Source of the DNA: an uncultured Collinsella sp.
Lineage (GTDB): Bacteria; Actinomycetota; Coriobacteriia; Coriobacteriales; Coriobacteriaceae
Reading direction: 5' to 3'
DNA: 6,758 nucleotides
Assembly: GCA_902491415.1 (NCBI GenBank)
Contig: CABUHP010000096.1
Span: 1-6,758, forward strand
Part shown: positions 1 to 5,891 of the stretch, piece by piece
Layout: every line of letters begins with the position of its first letter
Numbering within the stretch: position 1 is the stretch's first letter
Notes under the pieces: model-generated
What the model was told of the DNA's origin: nothing
The model's database searches: none
What the model saw: the letters and a program-made list of their open reading frames with translations, nothing else
Translations under genes and position numbers: made by a program

Positions 1-56
1 CACATAAGCCGATCACCCCGGAAGCGGTTCGATCCGAAGCCGTTGAGGCGAACCTG

Positions 57-83
57 GGGGTGCGGACAGAAAGTTGGACCGCG
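57..83 (+). repeat. Left terminal inverted repeat of the IS3 element
   Basis: The arm consists of GGGGTGCGGAC, a six-base spacer AGAAAG, and TTGGACCGCG. The two outer blocks (11 and 10 bases) match the reverse complement of 1328-1354 exactly, while the spacer matches at none of its six positions. The transposase RBS and start codon lie just inside this end. Confidence 0.85.
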
Positions 84-107
84 GGGCGGTCCGGACTGGA
101 GGTTCGC

Positions 108-1326
108 ATGTACAGCAGGGAGAAGGTCGAGCTCTTCCTCCTGGCGACGGAGGACGGCATGGGGCCGACCGCCGCCGCGAAGTTCGCGGGGGTCTCGGTG
201 GGCGCGGCCAAGAAGTGGGCGACGGGGCACCTCCCGCACAGCTACACCGGGGCGCGCTGTAGAATCGGGGCGAGGAAACCGCCACGGAAGGAGGCCAGCT
301 TGGGCCCCGACAAGTCGATCTGCGCCCCGCCGGCGACCGGCCCGCTCGCCGGGCTCAACGAGGACCAGATAGAGAACCTGCTGCTCAGGGCGGTGTTGGC
401 CGACCTAAAAGCGGAAGGGTGGGACCCGGCTTCGATCTCGAACAGGAGCAAGTGCGAGCTCGGCGAGAGATTGAGGCGGGCGACCGCCCTGCCCCTCCGC
501 TCGATCACAGGTTTCTTGAGGATATCGAAGAGCTCCTATGAGTACTGGAGGCCCCGCGTCGCCGCGCCGCGCGACCGCGACGCCGACATACGCGACCGCG
601 TGGTGCGCATCTTCCGCGAGGGCTCGGGGTGCTGGGGGTACCGCACCGTCTGGGCGCGCCTGCGCCGCGAGGGCGTCCGGGCCAGCGAGAAGCGCGTGGC
701 CCGCGTGATGCGCGAGGAGGGCCTCGAGGTCGTCTACAACAAGAGGCGCGCCCGGGGCTACAGCTCCTACGCCGGCGAGGTCTCCAAGGCGCCGGAGAAC
801 CTCGTGAACAGGAGGTTCCGCGCCGACGAGCCCAACCGGCTGTGGCTCACCGACATCACCGAGTTCAGGCTCCCGGGCGGCGAGAAGGTCATACCTGAGC
901 CCGATCGTCGACTGCTTCGACGGGATGCCCGTCGCCTGGTCGATCGGGCTGCACCCCGACATGCGCCTCGCGAACTCGAGCCTGCTCAAGGCCTGCGCGG
1001 CGAGGCCGGCGGGGGTGCGCACGACGATCCACTCGGACCGGGGCGGGCACTACCGCTGGCCGGAGTGGATCGGGATCTGCGAGGAGAACGGCCTGGTCAG
1101 GAGCATGTCCGCGAAGGGCTGCAGCCCGGACAACTCGGCCTGCGAGGGCTTCTTCGGGCGCCTCAAGAACGAGTTCTTCCACTACAGGGACTGGGAGGGC
1201 GTGACGGCCGAGGAGTTCATGGGAAGGCTCGAGGCCTACCTCGTGTACTATCGTGAGGAGCGGATCAAGAAGTCCCTCGGGTGGCTGAGCCCGATGGAGT
1301 ACCGCAGGAAGCTTGGATACGCCTAG
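108..1326 (+). pseudogene. IS3-family transposase (DDE, rve fold), frameshifted
   Basis: This would encode a DDE transposase that cuts and joins the ends of the element. ATG 108 is preceded by GGAGG (98-102) at 5 nt. Residues 17-40 look like a helix-turn-helix (GPTAAAKFAGVSVGAAKKW). A linker and a short leucine-rich helix follow (around ENLLLRAVLADLKAEG), then an HTH_21-like part (CWGYRTVWARLRREG) and the integrase core. The first Asp is D249 in LWLTDITEF. After GGEKV the frame is lost: one extra base, most simply A891, shifts the reading frame. Reading resumes from 892 as YLSPIVDCFDG and continues with HSDRGGHY (D310) and CEGFFGRLKNE (E346) to the TAG at 1324-1326. In the restored 405-residue protein D310 and E346 have 35 residues between them, the classic IS3 DD(35)E spacing. 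The two parts are 783 bp and 435 bp. No slippery A-rich heptamer is visible at the break, so mutation (or sequencing error) is more likely than programmed frameshifting. The usual IS3 orfA and orfB functions appear fused in one frame here. Confidence 0.88.
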
Positions 1327-1327
1327 G

Positions 1328-1354
1328 CGCGGTCCAAGAAATCGTCCGCACCCC
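1328..1354 (-). repeat. Right terminal inverted repeat of the IS3 element
   Basis: The reverse complement reads GGGGTGCGGAC, GATTTC, TTGGACCGCG, giving 21 of 27 bases identical to the left end. It begins two bases after the transposase stop codon, as is usual for compact IS elements. The C run continues to 1358, so the outer edge is uncertain by a few bases. Confidence 0.85.
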
Positions 1355-1543
1355 CCCCTCAGGTCCCTTTTCTGCGAGCGCCCAGGGCGCCACACGCGTG
1401 CACAGACTGTCGGTTCGACGTAGAAGCCTCAGCCGTAGCAACGGATTGCCCAGCGAGAGATCGCCGCGGGCGGATATTAAACTGCAAAGACGAGCGTCGG
1501 TAAGACACGCCGAGGTCGCCGCGGACGGGCTGATATAGGGAGA
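1355..1543. other. Non-coding stretch between the IS and a terminator-like hairpin
   Basis: I see no gene here. Open frames across it lack a ribosome binding site and any recognisable protein. One weak internal repeat is present: 1457-1473 and 1512-1528 share 15 of 17 bases (GAG-TCGCCGCGG-CGG). The stretch could be the decayed end of whatever the IS entered, but it is too short and degenerate to tell. Confidence 0.5.
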
Positions 1544-1581
1544 GGGCCTGACCCCATATCGTTGGGGCCAGGCCCGATTTT
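1544..1581 (+). terminator. Terminator-like hairpin downstream of the IS
   Basis: A 12-bp stem with one mismatch (GGGCCTGACCCC at 1544-1555 with GGGGCCAGGCCC at 1564-1575) and an 8-base loop is followed by CGATTTT. The T-run makes it directional for the plus strand. No intact plus-strand gene lies directly upstream, so it may insulate the minus-strand GNAT gene, end a transcript from the IS, or be the end of an unseen small RNA. A palindromic repeat is the alternative reading. Confidence 0.6.
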
Positions 1582-1610
1582 GCCTCTTGACAATGTCCTG
1601 CTCATATTAA

Positions 1611-1647
1611 AAGGAACGTCCCTAACTGCCGGGTTTAGGCTGTTAGG
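1611..1647 (-). terminator. Probable terminator over the GNAT stop codon
   Basis: On the minus strand CCTAACAGCC (1647-1638) pairs with GGCAGTTAGG (1630-1621) with a single mismatch. The 7-base loop contains the TAA stop of the acetyltransferase gene. The T-run (complement of 1611-1614) lies 6 bases beyond the stem, after GACGTTCC, which is further than in a textbook terminator. The position is right for ending the GNAT transcript. Confidence 0.5.
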
Positions 1648-2276
1648 TCGAGTTCGTAGAGGAAGCTTTCGCGCGGCATGTCGTGACGGCGCTCTTCGCG
1701 GTTGGCGCGGTGCGTGGCGGTGCGCTTAAAGCCGTGCAGCTCGTAGAACTTCCACGAGCAGTTGGAGTCGGTGTACAGGTGCGCCCTCGTCGCTCCAAGC
1801 GAGGACAGGTGCGAGATCGCGGCATCGAGCAGAACCGTGCCAACGCCCAGGCCATGGACATCGCGATCCACGGCAAGCAGCGTGACCTCGTTGTCGTGCG
1901 GCAACGGGCTGCTCTCGAGCAGGCGGTTGTTGGTTCGGATGGTTGCGCGCACAAACGAGAGATACTCGGCGCAGGCATCAGGCTCCAGCTCACGCATCTG
2001 CGATAGCAGCGCGCGTTCGGTATCCATCCAATGCTCGTTGATAGTGACGCCGGAGTTCTGTCCTGCGCGTGCAAGTGCAATGCCGCGCGCCTCGCCGTCA
2101 ATCACCGCAACCTGTGAAAACGTCGACGACGAAAGGCAATAGGCGAGGTCGCACGCGGCCTCGAGGCGGTTGTACTCATCGTTATCCGAATTGTTATGCC
2201 AGAGCTGCTGTAGAATCAGCGCGATGGCGTCGAAGTCTTCGGTATCAAACGGTCGGTAGAGAACCCGCGAGACCAT
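1635..2276 (-). CDS. GNAT-family N-acetyltransferase
   Basis: Predicted cytoplasmic 213-residue enzyme that would transfer an acetyl group from acetyl-CoA to an amine; the substrate cannot be told from sequence. The C-terminal half carries the GNAT signature. Motif A is the strand and helix at about 131-155, with the pyrophosphate-binding loop HGLGVG at 141-146 followed by TVLLDAAISHL. Motif B is around CSWKFYELHGFKR (173-185), where a Tyr and the GF turn are typical. The N-terminal part (YRPFDTEDFDAIALILQQLW) is the usual first strand and helix. The length is slightly above the 150-180 residues of many single-domain GNATs because of an insert around 75-125. The ATG at 2276 is supported by AAAGAGG on the minus strand about 5 nt upstream. 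The gene is divergent from purH and has a hairpin over its stop codon, so it looks monocistronic. Family assignment is firm, function is open. Confidence 0.9.
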   Translation of the reverse strand: MVSRVLYRPFDTEDFDAIALILQQLWHNNSDNDEYNRLEAACDLAYCLSSSTFSQVAVIDGEARGIALARAGQNSGVTINEHWMDTERALLSQMRELEPDACAEYLSFVRATIRTNNRLLESSPLPHDNEVTLLAVDRDVHGLGVGTVLLDAAISHLSSLGATRAHLYTDSNCSWKFYELHGFKRTATHRANREERRHDMPRESFLYELDLTA

Positions 2277-2553
2277 GGTGCCTCTTTCTTTTGCGGATGC
2301 ATATCGAGCACAGTTCTACCACGCCATTGGCATCTAATTATGGTGCCCCTGTGTTCCATGAACTCACCGTGCCCGGTGCCGTGCCCATCCCCTCTGCTCG
2401 CAAACTTTTTCTGCACATGCGCCCGTTGCGGGGTGCATCGATGCGCTCGATGCGCTACATTGAATCAGTATTTTCAATGCCGCTGCGCGAGCGCTGCAGA
2501 TCGACGTATCACCGACTCACAGAGCACGGCGGCGTACCAGACAGGAGGACTGC
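2277..2553. other. Divergent intergenic region between the GNAT gene and purH
   Basis: This 277-bp region must hold the promoters of both divergent genes, but I cannot place a convincing -35/-10 pair on either strand. Visible landmarks are the GNAT RBS (complement of 2281-2288), a perfect 9-bp tandem repeat CGATGCGCT (2439-2447 and 2448-2456), a dyad at 2458-2479, and the purH RBS AGGAGG at 2543-2548. Short open frames inside lack ribosome binding sites. Confidence 0.6.
2458..2479. promoter_or_regulatory. Candidate operator dyad upstream of purH
   Basis: CATTGAA and TTCAATG form a perfect 7-bp inverted repeat around an 8-base AT-rich centre, about 75 bp before the purH start. It directly follows the CGATGCGCT tandem repeat. 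The location in an AT-rich island fits a promoter or repressor site. No known purine regulator motif is recognised, so the role is inferred. Confidence 0.3.
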
Positions 2554-4161
2554 ATGGGATCTGATGTGAAGATCGCACGCGCGTTGATCTCGGTTACCGA
2601 TAAGACGGGCGTCGTCGATTTCGCACGGACGCTGGTCGATGACTTTGGCGTCGAGATCATCTCTACGGGCGGCACGGCTCGTGCCATCGAGGACGCGGGC
2701 GTTCCCGTAACCCCCATCGAGGAGTTCACGGGCTATCCCGAGATGATGGACGGCCGCGTTAAGACCCTGCACCCCAAGGTTCACGGCGCGCTGCTGGCCC
2801 GCCGCGATTCCGAGCAGCACATGCAGGAGGCCGCTCAGCACGGCATTAAGCTGATCGACCTGGTCGTCGTCAACCTGTACGAGTTCGAGAAGACCGTCGC
2901 CAACCCCGAGGTCACCTTCGCGGACGCCATCGAGCACATCGATATCGGCGGTCCCTCCATGTTGCGCTCTGCCGCCAAGAACGCCACGAGCGTTACCGTC
3001 ATTTCCGACCCGGCCGACTATGATGCCGTCCTGGCCGAGATGCACGAGACCGGTGGCTGCACCACGCTTTCCACCCGTCGTCGCCTGCAGGTGAAGGTCT
3101 ACCAGACCACCGCCGCCTACGACACGGCTATCTCCCGTTGGCTTGCCGCCCAGGCAAGCGACGTGGCGGACACCTCTGCCAAGCTCGAGATCTCGCTGGA
3201 GAAGGTCGACGACCTGCGCTATGGCGAGAACCCGCAGCAGAAGGCCACGGTCTATCGCTTTGCCGAGGGTTGCGAGAACACCGCGAGCTCGCAGTTCCCG
3301 CTCGTGGGCTCCGAGCAGATCCAGGGCAAGCCGCTCAGCTACAACAACTATCTGGATGCCGACGCCGCTTGGAACCTGGTCCGCGAGTTCGACGAGCCGG
3401 CCTGCGTGATTCTCAAGCACCAGAACCCCTGCGGCTCCGCCGTTGCCGAGGACATTACGTCTGCTTACGACCGCGCCTTCGCCTGCGATCCCAAGAGCGC
3501 CTTTGGCGGCATCATCGCCTGCAACCGCGAGGTTCCTTATGAGCTGGTCGAGCACTTTGCCGATCAGAACAAGCAGTTCGTCGAGGTTATCATCGCCCCG
3601 AGCTACACTGCCGAGGCGCTCGAGCGCATGGTCAAGCGCCCCAACCTGCGCGTGCTGGCCACCGGCGGCGTGGACCACGGCGCCCAGGTGGAGCTGCGCT
3701 CCATCGACGGCGGCATGCTGGTGCAGGAAGTCGACCACGTGACCGAGGATCCCGCGACCTTTACGTTCCCCACCGACCGCAAGCCCACCGACGCCGAGAT
3801 GGCCGAGCTCGAGTTTGCCTGGAAGGTCTGCAAGGGCGTCAAGTCTAACGCCATCCTGGTCTCCAAGGGCAAGGCCGGCATTGGCATGGGCCCCGGTCAG
3901 CCCAACCGCGTTGACTCCGCACTGCTGGCCTGCGAGCGTGCCGAGGACTTCTGCGAGCGTGAGGGCGTGGAGAAGGGCGGCTTTGCCTGCGCAAGCGACG
4001 CATTCTTCCCGTTCCGCGACAACGTCGACGTGCTTGCCGCGCACGGCGTGACCTGCATCATCCAGCCCGGCGGCTCCAAGCGCGATGACGAGAGCATTCA
4101 CGCCTGCAACGAGCACAATATTGCTATGGTCTTTACCGGCGCCCGCCACTTTAGGCACTAA
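2554..4161 (+). CDS. purH: Bifunctional AICAR formyltransferase / IMP cyclohydrolase
   Basis: PurH catalyses the last two steps of de novo purine synthesis in the cytoplasm. AICAR is formylated with 10-formyl-tetrahydrofolate, then FAICAR is closed to IMP. The 535-residue protein is full length for the family (usually 510-540). The N-terminal MGS-like cyclohydrolase domain (about 8-150) shows SVTDKTG (13-19), STGGTA (37-42), [18 protein letters not shown] (67-84), [12 protein letters not shown] (103-114) and [15 protein letters not shown] (129-143). The transformylase domain carries RYGENPQQ (222-229), [12 protein letters not shown] (262-273) and the catalytic K288-H289 pair in KHQNPCGSA. It also has [14 protein letters not shown] (442-455), [12 protein letters not shown] (481-492), [12 protein letters not shown] (504-515) and the terminal [12 protein letters not shown] 2554 is fixed by AGGAGG at 2543-2548, 5 nt upstream. 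The gene has its own upstream region and a strong terminator 29 bp after the stop, so it seems to be transcribed alone rather than in a pur operon. No key residue is missing. Confidence 0.98.
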   Translation: MGSDVKIARALISVTDKTGVVDFARTLVDDFGVEIISTGGTARAIEDAGVPVTPIEEFTGYPEMMDGRVKTLHPKVHGALLARRDSEQHMQEAAQHGIKLIDLVVVNLYEFEKTVANPEVTFADAIEHIDIGGPSMLRSAAKNATSVTVISDPADYDAVLAEMHETGGCTTLSTRRRLQVKVYQTTAAYDTAISRWLAAQASDVADTSAKLEISLEKVDDLRYGENPQQKATVYRFAEGCENTASSQFPLVGSEQIQGKPLSYNNYLDADAAWNLVREFDEPACVILKHQNPCGSAVAEDITSAYDRAFACDPKSAFGGIIACNREVPYELVEHFADQNKQFVEVIIAPSYTAEALERMVKRPNLRVLATGGVDHGAQVELRSIDGGMLVQEVDHVTEDPATFTFPTDRKPTDAEMAELEFAWKVCKGVKSNAILVSKGKAGIGMGPGQPNRVDSALLACERAEDFCEREGVEKGGFACASDAFFPFRDNVDVLAAHGVTCIIQPGGSKRDDESIHACNEHNIAMVFTGARHFRH

Positions 4162-4190
4162 GTTTCGCCCCGGAACAAAATAATCTCTGC

Positions 4191-4226
4191 AAAAGACGGC
4201 TGCTCCGTTTGGAGGGCCGTCTTTTT
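4191..4226 (+). terminator. Intrinsic terminator of purH
   Basis: AAAAGACGGC (4191-4200) pairs perfectly with GCCGTCTTTT (4216-4225). A nested CTCC/GGAG stem sits inside (4203-4206 with 4211-4214), and the downstream arm runs into TTTTT (4222-4226). The flanking A and T runs would let it work on the opposite strand as well. Confidence 0.93.
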
Positions 4227-4228
4227 GG

Positions 4229-4234
4229 TATAAG
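4229..4234 (+). promoter_or_regulatory. Possible -10 element (TATAAG)
   Basis: TATAAG directly follows the purH terminator T-run and matches the TATAAT consensus at five of six bases. Transcription would begin around 4241, so the downstream gene could be transcribed independently of purH. No good -35 box is visible, because the terminator stem occupies that position, so this is tentative. Confidence 0.3.
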
Positions 4235-4242
4235 AGGACGGA

Positions 4243-4974
4243 ATGACTAACACGAAAGGTACAACCATGCCCCAGATTGATGATGCCGAGCTGTTTGGCA
4301 ATGCCGAGGATCAGCGTGCGTACGAGGACTTTTGCGCCAATCAGGAGGCGGTCGAGAAGTTCACGCTCGACAAGCCCGCGCTTATCTGCCGCTGGCGCAT
4401 GTCCAACAAAAAGGTGCCCATGCTCAACCGCCACATTCGTGCGCTGTCCGAGCGCCTGGTGCAGGGCGAGCCGCTTACCCATAACATGCTCAGCTGGGCC
4501 AAACAGCACGTTGAGTGGTCGCTTGCCGAGGGCGATTACACCGCACGCGACGGCGTGCTCATGCTGGTGATCGACGTTAACGGCAACGCCGCCATGATGG
4601 TGGGGGAGTACGAGCCGCTCGCCGATACGTCGGCCAAGGCGCTGCGTGCCCGCTCCGCCGAGGCCCGCTCCGAGGCCGACGAAACCGGCGTGGCGCCCGA
4701 GCTGCTCGCCGCTGTCAACAACGGCGAGCTCGCCTTTGTGGCGCCGGCGGACGAGTTTCTGTGCGGCACGGCGACGCTCATCGAGCAGCTGGCCCAGACC
4801 AAGGGCATCCCGGTCACGCGCGTAGACATTCCCGCGCAGCTTAAGGGCGCGCTGTTCCTGGTGAGCGACGAGCACGGCGTGGTTCCCGCCGACGATACCG
4901 ATGCCGCCGAGGCGGACGCTGCTATGGTCACCTTCTTCGCCGACGGCTACGAAAAGCTCCGCGCCCGTCGCTAA
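4243..4974 (+). CDS. Conserved-looking protein of unknown function
   Basis: A 243-residue acidic protein (235 from the alternative start) that I do not recognise. It has no signal peptide, no hydrophobic membrane segment, and no cysteine cluster or nucleotide-binding loop, so it is probably soluble and cytoplasmic. The N-terminal half is rich in acidic residues, then carries KPALICRWRMSNKKVPMLNR and an aromatic stretch ending in MLSWAKQHVEWSLAEGDY. A predicted beta segment follows (DGVLMLVIDVNGNAAMMVGEYEPL), then an Ala/Glu-rich helix and a C-terminal part with LAFVAPADEFLCGTATLIEQL. Two starts are possible. ATG 4243 follows GAGG (4234-4237) at 5 nt and is given here. ATG 4267 follows AAGG (4256-4259) at 7 nt, yields MPQIDDAELF, and would suit a transcript starting near 4241. 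Codon use matches purH, so the gene is likely native. It lies 81 bp after purH but behind a strong terminator, so shared function with purH is not implied. Confidence 0.82.
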   Translation: MTNTKGTTMPQIDDAELFGNAEDQRAYEDFCANQEAVEKFTLDKPALICRWRMSNKKVPMLNRHIRALSERLVQGEPLTHNMLSWAKQHVEWSLAEGDYTARDGVLMLVIDVNGNAAMMVGEYEPLADTSAKALRARSAEARSEADETGVAPELLAAVNNGELAFVAPADEFLCGTATLIEQLAQTKGIPVTRVDIPAQLKGALFLVSDEHGVVPADDTDAAEADAAMVTFFADGYEKLRARR

Positions 4975-5008
4975 ATGATTTTTCTGGGACGGGGATTAAA
5001 GAATCATT
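4974..5008. repeat. Palindromic element over a stop codon, REP-like
   Basis: AATGATTTTT (4974-4983) pairs with AAGAATCATT (4999-5008) through ten positions, one of them a G-U wobble. The 15-base loop is CTGGGACGGGGATTA. The left arm starts on the last base of the upstream TAA. There is no T-run beyond the stem, so it is a poor intrinsic terminator. The shape, an AT-rich stem with a G-rich loop in intergenic DNA, resembles dispersed REP-type palindromes, but copy number cannot be judged from one window. Confidence 0.4.
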
Positions 5009-5028
5009 CCATCTCTGCATACATGCGT

Positions 5029-5049
5029 ACGCTCGAGTAGACGCTCGAG
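5029..5049. repeat. Short direct repeat of ACGCTCGAG
   Basis: The 9-mer occurs at 5029-5037 and 5041-5049, a 12-base period. Because each copy ends in the self-complementary CTCGAG, the two can also fold into a 6-bp stem with a 6-base loop. It lies between the palindrome and the terminator. Function unknown. Confidence 0.4.
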
Positions 5050-5060
5050 GTCGAAGTGAT

Positions 5061-5097
5061 GGGGCCGATCGGTTTAGGACCGGTCGGCCCCTATTTT
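5061..5097 (+). terminator. Intrinsic terminator before the two-component operon
   Basis: GGGGCCGATCGG (5061-5072) pairs with CCGGTCGGCCCC (5080-5091) along 12 bases including one U-G wobble, with a 7-base loop, followed by TATTTT. It lies 86 bp after the upstream gene and isolates the regulator and kinase genes from it. Confidence 0.88.
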
Positions 5098-5132
5098 CTC
5101 TTAAGGCTATCGAACACTTTTGTCATATTAGG

Positions 5133-5168
5133 TGCCCACGGGGTCGTATCGTTGCGACGCCGTGGGCA
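5133..5168. promoter_or_regulatory. Long dyad upstream of the response regulator gene
   Basis: TGCCCACGG-GTCG (5133-5146) and CGAC-CCGTGGGCA (5155-5168) form 13 pairs with one G/G mismatch around an 8-base loop. The dyad ends 42 bp before the start codon and has no T-run, so it is not a standard terminator. A -10-like CATAAT overlaps its right edge (5167-5172). It could be an operator or a 5' leader hairpin of the two-component operon; which one depends on the unknown transcription start. Confidence 0.4.
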
Positions 5169-5210
5169 TAATGGTGTGGAAGGTGCAAGTTACGCGAAAT
5201 GGGAGGACAC

Positions 5211-5882
5211 ATGGCGCTGATCTATGTCGTTGAGGACGACGAGCCCATTCGTCGTGAGCTTATCGACATCCTTGCCCGCGCCGGGTTTGAAATCGAGGCC
5301 TGCGAATCGTTTGAGCATGTCTCGCGCGATATTCTCGCCGCCGCGCCCGACCTGGTGCTGCTCGACCTCACACTTCCCGTCAAGGACGGCCAGCATATCT
5401 GCCACGAGGTTCGCCGCGAATCCGAGGTTCCCATTATCGTCCTCACGTCGCGCACGACCGAGATCGACGAGGTCATGGCCATGACGCTCGGCGCGGACGA
5501 CTTTGTTCCCAAGCCCTACAGCGCCCGTGTGCTCGTGGCGCGCATCAACGCACTGCTGCGTCGCACCGCGGCGGCAGGCGAGCGCAGCACACTTGTCCAC
5601 AAGGGGCTGGAGCTCGACCTCGCCCGCTCCATGGTTACCAACACGCAAACCGGCACTAGCACCGAGCTCACCAAAAACGAGCTGCGTATCCTCTCACTGC
5701 TTCTGAGCCGCGCGGGCAAGATTGTTTCGCGCTCGGCCATCATGCAGGACCTGTGGGACTCCGACGCCTTCGTGGACGACAATACGCTCACCGTCAACAT
5801 CAACCGCCTGCGCACCACGCTCGAAAAAATCGGCATCAAGGGGTATTTGACAACGCACCGCGGCCAAGGCTATTCGGTCTAG
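5211..5882 (+). CDS. OmpR-family response regulator, BceR-like
   Basis: A 223-residue cytoplasmic DNA-binding response regulator. The receiver domain (about 3-115) has every expected active-site residue: acidic pair D9/D10 in VVEDDEP, phospho-acceptor D52 in LLDLTLP, T79 in VLTSR, and K101 in PKPY. The C-terminal winged helix (about 130-222) shows ELTKNELRILSLLLSRAGKIVSR, then VDDNTLTVNINRLRTTLEKIG and the closing hairpin HRGQGYSV. The phrase DDNTLTVNINRLR resembles BceR-type regulators, which control peptide-antibiotic resistance transporters, but sub-family assignment is from recalled similarity only. ATG 5211 is preferred because GGGAGG (5201-5206) sits 4 nt upstream; an in-frame ATG at 5199 would overlap that RBS and has none of its own. 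The kinase gene starts 9 bp after the stop, so both form one operon. Its promoter must lie between the terminator ending at 5097 and the RBS. Confidence 0.95.
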   Translation: MALIYVVEDDEPIRRELIDILARAGFEIEACESFEHVSRDILAAAPDLVLLDLTLPVKDGQHICHEVRRESEVPIIVLTSRTTEIDEVMAMTLGADDFVPKPYSARVLVARINALLRRTAAAGERSTLVHKGLELDLARSMVTNTQTGTSTELTKNELRILSLLLSRAGKIVSRSAIMQDLWDSDAFVDDNTLTVNINRLRTTLEKIGIKGYLTTHRGQGYSV

Positions 5883-5891
5883 GGGCCGGCT

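Larger units (their letters stand above)
57..1354 (+). mobile_element. IS3-family insertion sequence, transposase broken by frameshift
   Basis: The element is bounded by imperfect inverted repeats at 57-83 and 1328-1354 and holds one transposase gene on the plus strand. About 1.3 kb, terminal TG...CA dinucleotides next to the G/C runs, and a DD(35)E integrase core all fit the IS3 family. The left end carries five G's (56-60) and the right end eight C's (1351-1358), so the exact tips are ambiguous. If the tips lie at 56 and 1356, a 3-bp target duplication CCT (53-55 and 1357-1359) is possible. Codon use differs from the neighbouring genes: AGG arginine codons are frequent here and rare in purH, which fits an acquired element. 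The transposase is frameshifted, so this copy is probably unable to move by itself. Confidence 0.88.

Noticed and set aside
21..40. GGTTCGATCC, resembling a tRNA T-loop
   Set aside because: The flanking bases do not form the 5-bp T stem and no other tRNA arms are present.
53..1359. CCT as the target-site duplication of the IS
   Set aside because: It is possible, but the flanking G and C runs make the tips ambiguous and three bases match easily by chance, so it is not listed as a feature.
889..1395. Minus-strand frame across the transposase 3' half
   Set aside because: The plus strand holds the conserved DDE core; the reverse frame is a shadow.
1587..1610. TTGACA followed by TATTAA, resembling a plus-strand promoter
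   Set aside because: The spacing is only 12 bp and it would point into the 3' end of a minus-strand gene.
2340..2564. A cysteine-rich 74-codon plus-strand frame before purH
   Set aside because: It has no ribosome binding site, overlaps the purH start, and its Cys content follows from GC-rich TGC codons.
2509..4875. A 788-codon open frame on the minus strand opposite purH and the next gene
   Set aside because: It is the mirror of purH codon bias in high-GC DNA. The plus strand carries an unmistakable PurH, while the antisense protein has low complexity, rich in Gly, Ala, Val, Leu and His, with no family resemblance.
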